A stretch of DNA of 27,112 nucleotides from an uncultured Collinsella sp. (GCA_900762355.1 CAAFGE010000039.1:1-27112); one strand, 5' to 3'; positions 1 through 7,612 are shown, numbered from the stretch's first letter. Made by a program: numbers and translations. The notes: generated by a model not told the origin, from the letters alone.

Positions 1-675
1 CAGGGCGACGCCCAGGACGGGCACGTTGGCGTAGGAGCACAGCAGGAAGCCCAGGAAGTAGAAGGGCACGAGCTGCTTGGTGAGCACCAGGCGGCCGAGC
101 ATGGCGAAGCCCATGGCCGGCAGGATGTTGGCGGCGACGCCAAAGCCAGCAAGAACAAAGTCGGGGATAAAGTCGAGCACGCCCTGGATAGCGTCAGCAC
201 CCAGATAGAACGACAGCGAGCACAGCAGGAACGCCATGATGATGCCGGTTAAACCGATCAGGAAGTGCATCGCATAGACACCCTTAAGGTTGCCCTGGCC
301 GGAGAAGACATCAGCGCGGTCAACCAGGATCGGCAGGGCGGCGTTGAGGATGTTCTTGATGGCAAGGCACAGCGTGGCGATGGGCATGGCAAGCGCGATG
401 GCTGCCTCGGTGCTCTGGCCCAGCTGGATAGCGAAGGCGCAGGCGAGCACGCCGCCAATCGTCTCATCAGGCGGCACGTAGGCGCCGATGGAGATCGAGC
501 CCATGAACAGCAGCTCCAGACTCGCACCGATCGCGAGGCCGGACTGCAGGTCCCCCAGCACCAGACCCACGAGCGGGCACAGGACGATGGGGCGGAACGC
601 ATAGAGCGTACCGAGCTGGAAGTCGAACTTACCAAATGCGGCGATAAGTCCGATGAGGATTGCTTGGGTAAGCAT
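1..675 (-). CDS. Mannose-family PTS EIIC component (3' end cut by window edge)
   Basis: This is a membrane channel subunit of a mannose/fructose/sorbose-family phosphotransferase system, which imports a sugar or sugar derivative while phosphorylating it. The minus-strand frame starts at an ATG at 673-675 behind a purine-rich ribosome site (AGGAAAGGGGG) and stays open for 225 codons to the window edge. The protein begins MLTQAILIGL and is very hydrophobic. It carries the family's conserved early segment, with GLVLGDLQSGLAIGASLEL near residues 37-55 followed by FMGSISIGAYVPPDE. Family members are about 250-270 residues, so roughly 30-45 are missing. It follows EIIB by 58 bases in the same operon. 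EIID, which these systems need, should lie just beyond the left edge. The family call is firm; the substrate is inferred only from the SIS genes upstream in the operon. Confidence 0.9.
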   Translation of the reverse strand, partial: MLTQAILIGLIAAFGKFDFQLGTLYAFRPIVLCPLVGLVLGDLQSGLAIGASLELLFMGSISIGAYVPPDETIGGVLACAFAIQLGQSTEAAIALAMPIATLCLAIKNILNAALPILVDRADVFSGQGNLKGVYAMHFLIGLTGIIMAFLLCSLSFYLGADAIQGVLDFIPDFVLAGFGVAANILPAMGFAMLGRLVLTKQLVPFYFLGFLLCSYANVPVLGVAL

Positions 676-702
676 ACATCCCCCTTTCCTAATAGGACAC
701 TA

Positions 703-722
703 CGAAGAGACGGAGCTCTTCG
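703..722 (-). other. Small stem-loop between EIIB and EIIC
   Basis: A 7-bp perfect stem (703-709 with 716-722) and a 6-base loop lie in the 58-base gap between the EIIB stop and the EIIC start. There is no T-run, so it is more likely an mRNA processing or stability element than a terminator. Confidence 0.35.
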
Positions 723-733
723 AAATTAACCGC

Positions 734-1216
734 CTAGAGCACGCTGGCGCAGTCAACCTTGGGGTCATCGGCCAGAGGACGGATCTCGACCTCAACGCCA
801 CGACTCAGCATCTCGCGGACATCGGCCTCCTCGGCTGCGGTCAGGAAGATCTGGCGAGAGACCTGACGCGCATCGGGGCGCTTCTCGTCCTTGGGCTTGG
901 TGTTGCCCAGGTTAATCGACTTGATCTGCGGGCAGCCCTCGACCAGCTGCTTTGCCTCGGCGATGGTGGCAACGCAGATGATCATCTTGTACTTGTCGGT
1001 CACGCCCGAGTTAATGGCCTCGATGGCATTTGCCATGTCCTTGATGACGAGCTTGCAGCCGGCGGGCTTGCCCATCTTGAGCGTGGTCTTCCACACCGGG
1101 TCGTTGGCGACCTTGTCGCCCACGCAGAAGATGCAGTTGGAGCCGAGGCCCTGGACCCAAGAGACTGCGACCTGGCCATGAAGCAGACGATGGTCGACGC
1201 GAAGTAGCTGAATCAT
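734..1216 (-). CDS. Mannose-family PTS EIIB component
   Basis: This cytoplasmic subunit passes phosphate from EIIA to the incoming sugar. The protein starts MIQLLRVDHRLLHGQV, which contains the family's phosphorylation motif RLLHGQV; the phospho-accepting histidine is His13. Length is 160 residues, normal for the family. I chose the ATG at 1214-1216 rather than the in-frame ATG 15 bases upstream, because a G-run Shine-Dalgarno lies 8 bases before it and family members start right at this strand. It sits between EIIA (57-base gap) and EIIC (58-base gap), giving the usual A-B-C order with each component as a separate polypeptide. The family is certain from the motif and context; specificity is not readable. 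Confidence 0.92.
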   Translation of the reverse strand: MIQLLRVDHRLLHGQVAVSWVQGLGSNCIFCVGDKVANDPVWKTTLKMGKPAGCKLVIKDMANAIEAINSGVTDKYKMIICVATIAEAKQLVEGCPQIKSINLGNTKPKDEKRPDARQVSRQIFLTAAEEADVREMLSRGVEVEIRPLADDPKVDCASVL

Positions 1217-1273
1217 AATGTGACCCCCCAAAGGTCTTGTGCCGGCGAGCGGCGTTGCAATAGGCGCTGCGGA

Positions 1274-1693
1274 TTAGAACTCTTCTTCCTCATCGTCATC
1301 GACCAACAGGTCGTTGACGAACTTGACGCGCGTATCGTCCGCAGCGACGATGGCGCGAATCGTCTCCTCGACCGGCGCCGACTCATCGGAGAACAGCAGC
1401 TGGATGAGCAGCGGAAGGTTCATGTTGGTGACAAGGTAGGTGCGGGGACGTGTCTGGACGATCTTGGTGAACTCGTTGTTGACGCTGCCACCAAAGAGGT
1501 CGGTGCAGACGACGACATCATCGTCAGCAGACATGCCTGCCAGCAGCTTTTGGGCCTCCTCAGCCACGTCCATACGATCGTCGACGAACATCGAAAGGTC
1601 GTGGACGTTGTCGCGAGTGCCCGAGAGCAGCTCAATGCTCTCTTTGATGCCGGTAGCGAAGTGTGCATGGCTGGCGATGATGTACTGTCTCAT
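1274..1693 (-). CDS. Mannose-family PTS EIIA component
   Basis: This cytoplasmic phosphocarrier takes phosphate from HPr and hands it to EIIB. The 139-residue protein opens MRQYIIASHAHFATGI; His9 in SHAHFATG aligns with the phosphorylated histidine of EIIA-Man (family knowledge). The segment DVVVCTDLFGGSVNNEF near residues 59-75 is the typical DLxGGSPxN loop with SVNN in place of SPxN. The C-terminus is strongly acidic (DDDEEEEF), which is unusual for the family. It is 46 bases downstream of the FrlB-like SIS gene and 57 bases upstream of EIIB, so it belongs to the same transcript. Confidence 0.92.
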   Translation of the reverse strand: MRQYIIASHAHFATGIKESIELLSGTRDNVHDLSMFVDDRMDVAEEAQKLLAGMSADDDVVVCTDLFGGSVNNEFTKIVQTRPRTYLVTNMNLPLLIQLLFSDESAPVEETIRAIVAADDTRVKFVNDLLVDDDEEEEF

Positions 1694-1739
1694 TCTGTGG
1701 TCCTCTCAATAGCCCGGCACGTTCCCGCACCCGTTTTTC

Positions 1740-2801
1740 TTAGTAGTCGAACTGGTGATAGTAACGACGATACTTGAGGTTGTGCTTGGTGACCGTCTCA
1801 TAGTAACGAGCCAGGCGGTCAGTCACGAGCACCGTCAGGATCCACGGGGAAACGATGACGCGGAAATCGTCGTCAAGGCCGGGGATGGCGAACTCGGCGG
1901 TGTCGATGATGTTGATGTCGGTGTCGCCGGTGACGCCACGGGTCAGGAAGGCGCGGACGCGCTCGTCGAGCTTGCGGTTCTCGTCCTCGCCCATGAACAG
2001 GAACACGGGGACGCCCGGCTCCACGAGCTCCAGGGTGCCGTGGAAGAAGTCGGCCGAGGTGATGTAGCGGGTGCGCTTCCACTGCATCTCCTCGAGGATG
2101 CACATCGAGAAGAGGATGGTCTCGCCCCAGAGTGCGCCGGAGCCGATGAACATGGTGTAGGGAGCGAGGGCGTACTTCTTGGCGAGCTCCTCGGCACGCG
2201 GCTCAAAGCGCTTGCGGATGTCGAGCATATCCTTCCAGATGTCCTTGGTCTGCTCGATGAACAGGTCGAACTTGGGGAAGCAACCGCGACGGTTGAGCAG
2301 GCGCAGGCCGAAGCAGTCGGCGAGGTAGTAGCCCTTCTCGCAGCCACCGGAACCATGGTCAGAAGCCATGGCGACGCAGCTCTCGGCACCGACAGCCTGG
2401 CCGATGGGGCCCTCGGGCTTGGTCATGGCGTAGACGCGGACACCCATGTCCTTCATCTTCTTGACGGCCTCGAGGACCTCGGGGGTGGTGCCGGACTCGG
2501 AGGCGGTGAGCACGACGGACTTGTCGGTCATGCGCTTGTGGCCGGAGACGTTCCACTCGGCGGCGTGGATCAGGTAGACCTCCAGGTCGCGGTCGCCGAA
2601 CTTGTTCATGAGGTACTCGAGCTGCATGAGCTCATCCCAGGTGCCGCCCACGCCCATCAGGAACACGGCGTCATAGCCCTCGTCGGCGACCTTGTCGGCG
2701 AGCGCGGTCATCTTCTTGCCGGTCTCATAGAGCGCCTTGCCGTCCTCGAGGTAGCCCTCCTGGTCGAAATGCATGATCTCGATCTTCTCGGTTTCCTTCA
2801 T
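1740..2801 (-). CDS. SIS-domain sugar-phosphate deglycase, FrlB/FraB/GfrF-like
   Basis: This is probably a cytoplasmic enzyme that splits a 6-phosphorylated sugar-amine adduct, for example fructoselysine-6-phosphate into glucose-6-phosphate and lysine. The 353-residue protein has two SIS halves. SESGTTPE (101-108) is the phosphosugar-binding loop of the first. The C-terminal stretch FFHGTLELVEPGVPVFLFMGEDENR and the ending RRYYHQFDY match the E. coli FrlB pattern as I remember it. In FraB the catalytic pair is a Glu and a His 16 residues apart; Glu238 and His254 here have that spacing. A good Shine-Dalgarno (AAAGGAGAAG) precedes the ATG at 2799-2801. It lies between a second SIS gene (61-base gap) and PTS EIIA. 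The family is well supported; fructoselysine versus another Amadori compound is not decided by sequence. Confidence 0.78.
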   Translation of the reverse strand: MKETEKIEIMHFDQEGYLEDGKALYETGKKMTALADKVADEGYDAVFLMGVGGTWDELMQLEYLMNKFGDRDLEVYLIHAAEWNVSGHKRMTDKSVVLTASESGTTPEVLEAVKKMKDMGVRVYAMTKPEGPIGQAVGAESCVAMASDHGSGGCEKGYYLADCFGLRLLNRRGCFPKFDLFIEQTKDIWKDMLDIRKRFEPRAEELAKKYALAPYTMFIGSGALWGETILFSMCILEEMQWKRTRYITSADFFHGTLELVEPGVPVFLFMGEDENRKLDERVRAFLTRGVTGDTDINIIDTAEFAIPGLDDDFRVIVSPWILTVLVTDRLARYYETVTKHNLKYRRYYHQFDY

Positions 2802-2862
2802 TTGCTTCTCCTTTCTGGGGCTGCTCTAGCAATCCCCTATGCCAACGAGCGACAACGCCCGC

Positions 2863-3978
2863 CTACATTCCGTAACACTCAGCCGCTTTGGCCTTAAGCG
2901 TGTTGACCGATTCTTCGTAACCCTCCGCCTTGACCTCCATTTGCTTGGAGACGGCATCGAGATACGGATGGACATCCCAGGAGTTCAGGCGCTCGGTGAC
3001 AATTGCCGCCATCGTCTGGAAGAACACCAGGTTGGGAATCGCACTCAGCAGCGAAGTTACCTGCGGCACCGCGATCTCGTGAGCCTTGCCCTTGGGGTGC
3101 ATGGTCAAAAGAACTGCCTTCTTCGTTACCCTCGACAGCGCGTCGGCGATATTTGCCAGGCGCTCCGAACCCTGAGGGTCGTCGACGATAAACACCAGAT
3201 AGCCCGGAACGATCTGCATCTCAGGACCATGAACGAACTCCTCGCCCTCGTGATGCATGGCCGGAATCTTGATGGTCTCGCTCAGCTTGAGCGCCGCCTC
3301 TTCGGCAACGCCATAGTTCGGGCCATTGCCCACAACCATCGCCGGCACGTGCTCCGACAGCTCGAGCAGATTGTCTTGGACATACGCCTCGGCGGTCTTG
3401 CACATCGTGGCGTTGGCCTGGATCGCATCGCTCAGATCGCTCAGGCGCTGGGCAACGCCATCGGCGTCAATCGCCCCGCGTGCCTGACCACCGTAAATGC
3501 CAAAGAGCACCAGATACTCGATGAGCGTCTGGACGCCCAGGGTCACAAAGTCCACCGACTCGACACCCACGCCGTAGTCGAGAACAATATCGGCATGCTC
3601 CTTAATGGGAGCCTCGACGTTTGCCGTCAGCGCAACTGCTGCCATATCGTGCGCTCGCATAAAATCGAGCGCCGCAATCGTATTGGTCGAGTAGCCGCTC
3701 TGAGAAATGGCAATGTTGAGCGCATGCTGCGGATAGGTATGCTCAAAATCGACGAAGGCCTCGGGCGTCACGACGGACACCTGCATCTGCAGCGCATCCT
3801 GCAGATAATCACGGGCGCAATCGGCGGCATGGCGGGACGAACCCGAAGCAACAATGCGCAGTGCGCTAAAGGAACCAGACTGGAAAATATCTACGAGCTG
3901 GCCTACAAGCTCGGACGAACGCTCGAGGTTCTCACCCATACGCACATGGGCAAGCTGAACGTAATCGAGCATTTTCAT
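2863..3978 (-). CDS. SIS-domain sugar-phosphate deglycase/isomerase, GfrE- or GlmS-C-terminal-like
   Basis: First gene of the operon: a 371-residue protein made of two SIS domains like the isomerase half of glucosamine-6-phosphate synthase, but without the glutaminase half. The first-domain loops are ASGSSRH (44-50) and SQSGYSTNT (92-100). The second domain has GNGPNYGVAEEAALKL (217-232) followed by EEFVHGPEMQ (246-255), the hallmark of GlmS-like sugar isomerases and of GfrE, the glucoselysine-6-phosphate deglycase. I chose the start at 3976-3978 (MKMLDYVQ), which has GAGGTGAG just upstream; an upstream in-frame start gives 13 extra, unlikely residues. Pairing of this protein with an FrlB-like enzyme and a mannose-family PTS is the gfr gene content. 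An alternative role is an amino-sugar-phosphate isomerase. Confidence 0.75.
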   Translation of the reverse strand: MKMLDYVQLAHVRMGENLERSSELVGQLVDIFQSGSFSALRIVASGSSRHAADCARDYLQDALQMQVSVVTPEAFVDFEHTYPQHALNIAISQSGYSTNTIAALDFMRAHDMAAVALTANVEAPIKEHADIVLDYGVGVESVDFVTLGVQTLIEYLVLFGIYGGQARGAIDADGVAQRLSDLSDAIQANATMCKTAEAYVQDNLLELSEHVPAMVVGNGPNYGVAEEAALKLSETIKIPAMHHEGEEFVHGPEMQIVPGYLVFIVDDPQGSERLANIADALSRVTKKAVLLTMHPKGKAHEIAVPQVTSLLSAIPNLVFFQTMAAIVTERLNSWDVHPYLDAVSKQMEVKAEGYEESVNTLKAKAAECYGM

Positions 3979-4171
3979 CGTCTCACCTCGTAACAAATTA
4001 TTAGTATTTGATACCAATCACAGTTACAGGTTACGGCTTTTTGATACCTATTTGCCGACTAATCTTTGCCCTTCGGCGAACGGTCGATTTCGACCCCTGT
4101 AAGGTTGTATATACAGCCGGTCCAACAATCCAAATCGCTGAGCTTTTTCTGCCCGTTATGCAAAACGCCAG
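3979..4171 (-). promoter_or_regulatory. Promoter/operator region of the SIS-PTS operon
   Basis: This 193-base gap between the SIS operon and the upstream GntR gene is dense in palindromes. An imperfect inverted repeat of 8-base arms lies at 4000-4007/4011-4018 (ATTAGTAT/ATACCAAT, 7 of 8 paired). A second GATACC half-site is at 4043-4048. A perfect 14-base palindrome GGTCGATTTCGACC is at 4082-4095, and TTGTATATACAG at 4105-4116. A -10-like TATACA on the minus strand overlaps the last site. With two GntR genes next door, these are the expected operator positions, but binding is inferred. Confidence 0.5.
4105..4116. promoter_or_regulatory. Candidate GntR/HutC-type operator
   Basis: TTGTATATACAG contains the perfect 10-bp palindrome TGTATATACA (4106-4115). 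It differs by one base from TTGTATATACAA, the operator known for the GntR-family repressor TreR of Bacillus. It lies about 127 bases upstream of the first SIS gene and overlaps a possible -10 element for that operon. Which of the GntR proteins would bind is not known. Confidence 0.4.
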
Positions 4172-4885
4172 CTAGTACGTATAGGTATATCCACCCGCAT
4201 CGCCGCGGTTGAACGATTTGACGTATTCGATTGCCTGGCCGCTCGCATCGAAGCTCACGCACTCCAGCGTCAAAGCAAGATCGCCCTGCTCTAGTCCAAG
4301 CAGGCCGGCATCGCGCGCGCCCAGCGCTTCGATATCGAGCTTTTCCTGCGCCATGACCGGCTTTCGCCCCAGCATCTCATAGGTCTCGTAAAGACTGAAC
4401 ACCGACACGTCAATCTCTTCGATGGTTGGGAACAGCAAGCAAGGAATCAGCGCCATCTCAATTGATACGGGGTCACCATTAATGCAGTTAAGACGTCGAA
4501 TGGAATAGAGCAGGTCGTCCTCGGCGATATCAAACAGGTCGGCGTAGTATGGCCCCGCAAAACGCTTGGAGCGCGCCAGAATGCGAACAGACGGCTCGCC
4601 TCCCGAGGCGCGAACCGATTCGCGGAAACCACCCATGCGCTCAAAAATAGCAGGCACTTTCTGCGCCACGAAGGCGCCTTTTCCGCGAACACGGCGAATC
4701 TGGCCGCGACGAACCAACTCATCAACGGCGCTTCGAATGGTCAGGCGCGTCGTGCCAAATTCCTCGGCAAGTTCATTCTCAGACGGAATCATCGAGCCCG
4801 TAGGATATATACCGCGCTCGATCCGCTCCTCGATACGGCGGCGTATGCGCATATAGACCGGGGTGGTCTCTACTGTCTCAGCCAT
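4172..4885 (-). CDS. GntR-family (HutC/UTRA) transcriptional regulator
   Basis: A 237-residue repressor-type regulator. Residues 8-75 form the GntR winged helix-turn-helix, with the recognition segment ENELAEEFGTTRLTIRSAVDELVRRG and the wing RRVRGKGAFV. Residues about 85-237 form a UTRA effector domain, which in this family binds a phosphorylated sugar or related metabolite. Its ATG overlaps the 3' end of the neighbouring GntR gene by 16 bases, so the two are translationally linked. It ends 193 bases upstream of the SIS-PTS operon on the same strand, so it probably controls that operon; the ligand would be a sugar-amine phosphate if the operon assignment is right. The helix-turn-helix and domain order are clear; the target is inferred from position. 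Confidence 0.88.
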   Translation of the reverse strand: MAETVETTPVYMRIRRRIEERIERGIYPTGSMIPSENELAEEFGTTRLTIRSAVDELVRRGQIRRVRGKGAFVAQKVPAIFERMGGFRESVRASGGEPSVRILARSKRFAGPYYADLFDIAEDDLLYSIRRLNCINGDPVSIEMALIPCLLFPTIEEIDVSVFSLYETYEMLGRKPVMAQEKLDIEALGARDAGLLGLEQGDLALTLECVSFDASGQAIEYVKSFNRGDAGGYTYTY

Positions 4886-5637
4886 TGGTCACCTGCCACA
4901 CTCCTCATACCGTTCTTTTCGCCGTTATCGGCAAAGCGGAACTTTGTGGGCAGAATCACCGATTTGCAATGCTCCACAAAGCGCATGTCTTTATCAAACT
5001 CAATCGTGCTCTCGTAGAATACCGGCGTTCCCTCTTCTTGCTGGAGAAGCTCGGCCTCCTCGGCGTTCAGGCGCGAAATCGAGATGTGCTCGCGTCCATG
5101 CTCAACACGCACGCCGCCTTCTTTGAGCAAGACGTCGTAAAGGCTTTCGCACTCAAAATCGTGATTGGGAAGCGACGGGCAAAGCGACAGATTAACATGG
5201 GCTGTTTCGATCGACGCCGGCTCGCCCTCAATGAGACGGACGCGCTGCATGCGGAGCAAGGGAGCGCCTACGGCCACCCCAAGCTTGTCGGCAAGTGTCT
5301 CATCCGCCTCGACCGTCTCGGTGGAAACCAAGCGAGAAGAGGGGTGCAAGCCGGCAGTCCGAACGGCATCGGAGAAGTTATACGTTTCCTGGAAGATATT
5401 CAGCGGTTTGGGAGGACACACATACGTGCCCGACCCGCGGCGGCTCTCGAGCGTTCCACACGAGATGAGCCGCGTGATGCCAGCACGTAACGCCGTACGC
5501 GAAACGCCAATGACCTCGCACAGCACGCGCTCTGCCGGCAGGCGATCGCCGCCGGCAAGCTGATGGTGCTGGATGTACCAAAGAATTCCCTCAACAGCAC
5601 GATCTTTGGGGGGAATTGCATAAGATTCGCCTGCCAT
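4870..5637 (-). CDS. GntR-family (HutC/UTRA) transcriptional regulator, second copy
   Basis: A 255-residue regulator with an N-terminal GntR helix-turn-helix (RAVEGILWYIQHHQLAGGDRLPAERVLCEVIGVSRTALR, about residues 13-51) and wing RRGSGTYV, followed by a UTRA domain (about 85-240) with SIETAHVNLSLCPSL and the closing FVEHCKSVILPTKFRF. It is clearly different in sequence from the GntR protein that follows it, so this is not a recent duplication. It has a strong Shine-Dalgarno (GAGGAG) 8 bases before its ATG. It is preceded by an unknown 162-aa gene (38-base gap) and overlaps the next GntR gene by 16 bases. Two UTRA regulators in tandem suggest that two related ligands or two operons are sensed. 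Confidence 0.88.
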   Translation of the reverse strand: MAGESYAIPPKDRAVEGILWYIQHHQLAGGDRLPAERVLCEVIGVSRTALRAGITRLISCGTLESRRGSGTYVCPPKPLNIFQETYNFSDAVRTAGLHPSSRLVSTETVEADETLADKLGVAVGAPLLRMQRVRLIEGEPASIETAHVNLSLCPSLPNHDFECESLYDVLLKEGGVRVEHGREHISISRLNAEEAELLQQEEGTPVFYESTIEFDKDMRFVEHCKSVILPTKFRFADNGEKNGMRSVAGDQWLRQ

Positions 5638-5675
5638 TGCACAGACTCCTCATTCAAAAATGTATGTCACCAGAA

Positions 5676-6164
5676 TTAGGCCAGCCCTCCCATGGCATCA
5701 AACTCGGCCTTGATTTTCTCGGCGACATTCCGATACGACTTATATAGGTTTGAATCGCGTTTGACTTCGTCGGTCATAACGGGAATCTCTAATTTGGAAA
5801 CCTCGTCTTTTCCCGTCTGAACCGCCACAACAACACCCATACCAAGACACATATTACGCTTGGCGGCGTTTATTTTTGCCGCCTTCGCGGGATTTGCCAG
5901 AATACGCTGGGCGAATTCCTGTTTTGAAGGTGTCTCGTCGGCCTCCGGGTCACCCGCCTCGGCCACCTCGCACTGCAGAACATCCGCATAGTCAAAGATC
6001 TTCGGCCGCGCACCGCGCTGATGCACGGCCCACTTGCGACGCGTGGCATCCTGGTAGATAGCAGGCAAAAACGTAAACCGCGGCGGGTCCAAAATAGTAT
6101 CCGTGATGGTAAACACATCGGGATCAAAGGCATCCTGCGGGTTTTTCTTCTTGAACAGCCCCAT
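5676..6164 (-). CDS. Hypothetical protein, 162 aa
   Basis: I do not recognise this protein with confidence. It starts MGLFKKKN at the ATG at 6162-6164, which has a clear GGGAGG Shine-Dalgarno; longer in-frame starts up to 6251 lack this. It has no signal peptide or membrane segment. Central residues include IFDYADVLQCEV, followed by a variable acidic stretch (EAGDPEADETPSK). The C-terminal half holds an AAKRNMCLGMGVVVAVQTGKDEVSKLEIPVM strand region and an amphipathic helix ending DAMGGLA. The pattern (short basic MGLFxKK start, then a 'FDY..V..CEV' strand) recalls the C-terminal module of DUF4428-type proteins, but the zinc-ribbon part is absent. It is 38 bases upstream of the first GntR gene and may be co-transcribed with it. 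Confidence 0.65.
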   Translation of the reverse strand: MGLFKKKNPQDAFDPDVFTITDTILDPPRFTFLPAIYQDATRRKWAVHQRGARPKIFDYADVLQCEVAEAGDPEADETPSKQEFAQRILANPAKAAKINAAKRNMCLGMGVVVAVQTGKDEVSKLEIPVMTDEVKRDSNLYKSYRNVAEKIKAEFDAMGGLA

Positions 6165-6285
6165 ATCAGCCTCCCGTACTAGCATTAAACAACTCAAGCC
6201 GAATATAGCACCAATTTCAAGCCGGCGCTTTAGCGCGTCGGTGCGTGGCATATATGGCTCGCTCAGCGGAGGAGTGTACGGGCGA

Positions 6286-6358
6286 GGGCCGGGGCGCCTG
6301 CTTTGTTTTGAGAAGTGGGCTCCGCGAACTTCTCAAAACAAAGCAGGCGCCCCGGCCC
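6286..6358. repeat. Perfect 31-bp inverted repeat (long hairpin)
   Basis: Arms 6286-6316 and 6328-6358 are perfect reverse complements around an 11-base loop (6317-6327). The outer half is GC-rich (GGGCCGGGGCGCC) and the loop-proximal half is AT-rich (TTTGTTTTGAGAAGT). It lies in the 347-base gap between the lacI-family gene and the 162-aa gene, and has no T-tract on either side. A plain terminator would not need such a long perfect stem, so a palindromic intergenic repeat of unknown role is more likely. Confidence 0.8.
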
Positions 6359-6444
6359 CGGCGATGTAATCCTGGCTGACCATAGTTGGATGCACGGTCT
6401 CCGGGGCAGCATCGGCAAAGTCTCTATTGCATAAATAGAATCAG

Positions 6445-6509
6445 ACATTTGCCTGCGGTATTGCCTATCGCAGGCGCTCCACATTCGACCTGTGCGAATT
6501 GGCAAATGT
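6445..6509 (-). terminator. Structured 3' region and likely terminator of the LacI-family gene
   Basis: Immediately after the lacI stop, the minus-strand transcript can form nested hairpins: an outer 9-bp stem (6445-6453 with 6501-6509), an inner 7-bp GC-rich stem (6451-6457 with 6469-6475) and a small 5-bp stem (6483-6487 with 6495-6499). The outer and inner stems share three bases, so they are alternatives. A loose T-rich stretch follows the GC-rich stem on the minus strand. Confidence 0.45.
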
Positions 6510-6511
6510 GC

Positions 6512-7540
6512 TTAGTTGTGTTCGGTAAGCTCGAGTACGCTGCCTTTTACGATGAGCGCAGGCTCCAAAACGACCTCTTCGGCACGCCTGCCGCCCTTGC
6601 CGGCAAGACGCTTGGACATGCAGCCAAAAGCATGTTCGGCAAGCACGCCCGGATCCTGTTCGATCGCGGTCAGTGCCGGCTCAAAGAGCACATCGGCAGC
6701 CGAGTTGTCGTAGCTCACGACCGAGATATCGCCCGGAATGCTCTTCCCCATCTCGTGCAGGCGTTTAAGTAGGCCCAGCGCAATGTTATCCGAGCTTGCG
6801 AAGACGGCGGTGGCATCGGTCGCCAGCACCGCCTCCGATGCCTCGTAGGCGCTCGGAATGTAATACTCGCTCTCAAACTCCAGACGCGCGTCGATGGGCA
6901 GGCCCACTTCGCGCAGGGCGCGCTCATAGCCGGCAAGACGCTTACGGCCCGTATTGGAACGGCGTGCGTTAACGAGGCAGGCAATGCGGCGGTGACCCTG
7001 TTCGATCAGATAGCGCGTGGCCATATAGCCACCCATCTCGTGATCGAACATCACCTTGTCGCACTCGAGCCCCTCAATGGCGCGGTCAACCATCACGGCC
7101 GGAATGGGCAGGTGACTAACCTCTTCGCGCAGGGCACGGTCATCGGAAAACTCGTCGCCCACGACCAGGAACACACCATCGACGCCGCGCGTCACCAACT
7201 GACGCAGCAGCTCAAGATCGTCCTCGGCGCTTCCGCCCGAGCTGGTAATAAAGAGCGCATAGCCGTCCTCGCGGCAGCGCTTTTCCAGACTGCCGGCAAG
7301 CGAGGCAAAAAATCGGCTCTCGATGTTGGGAACGATAAGGCCCAGCGTGCGCGACTCGCGCATGACCAGGCTGCGCGCGATCTGGTTGGGAACATAATGG
7401 TTTTGTGCAGCGACTTCCTTGATACGTTTGCGGTTTTCTTCCGAGATTCGACAAGGTCGGTTGTTAAGGACAAGCGAGACCGACGAGGGGGAAAGCCCCA
7501 CCTCCTGGGCAATCTGCTTGAGAGTAACTTTGTTGCCCAT
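6512..7540 (-). CDS. LacI-family transcriptional regulator
   Basis: A 342-residue LacI/GalR-type regulator. The N-terminal helix-turn-helix (VTLKQIAQEVGLSPSSVSLVLNN, about residues 5-27) and hinge helix (YVPNQIARSLVMRESRTLGLIVPNI) lead into a periplasmic-binding-protein-like effector domain with VDGVFLVVGDE, YLIEQGHRRIACL and AVFASSDNIALGLL. The ATG at 7538-7540 has AAGGAG six bases upstream and gives the normal family start; the frame is open further up to 7699, but those residues are not LacI-like. It has no sugar operon directly attached: the 162-aa gene lies downstream and murB is divergent. Its targets cannot be read from position. A possible autoregulatory site lies at 7613-7629. Confidence 0.93.
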   Translation of the reverse strand: MGNKVTLKQIAQEVGLSPSSVSLVLNNRPCRISEENRKRIKEVAAQNHYVPNQIARSLVMRESRTLGLIVPNIESRFFASLAGSLEKRCREDGYALFITSSGGSAEDDLELLRQLVTRGVDGVFLVVGDEFSDDRALREEVSHLPIPAVMVDRAIEGLECDKVMFDHEMGGYMATRYLIEQGHRRIACLVNARRSNTGRKRLAGYERALREVGLPIDARLEFESEYYIPSAYEASEAVLATDATAVFASSDNIALGLLKRLHEMGKSIPGDISVVSYDNSAADVLFEPALTAIEQDPGVLAEHAFGCMSKRLAGKGGRRAEEVVLEPALIVKGSVLELTEHN

Positions 7541-7612
7541 CTCGCTCCTTCCGAGTATTCGCGCAATCTCTTGAAAGTATAGCGACCGCCCCTCTACCTC
7601 GATGATAAACAC

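Noticed and set aside
258..635. A 125-codon minus-strand frame inside the EIIC region
   Set aside because: It is Ser/Arg-rich nonsense. The EIIC frame starting at 675 gives a clean membrane protein with family motifs.
1755..2897. A 380-codon plus-strand open frame opposite the FrlB-like gene
   Set aside because: It is antisense to a well-supported enzyme. Its low-complexity Val/Gly/Leu/Asp content is what GC-rich antisense frames give, and no motif is seen.
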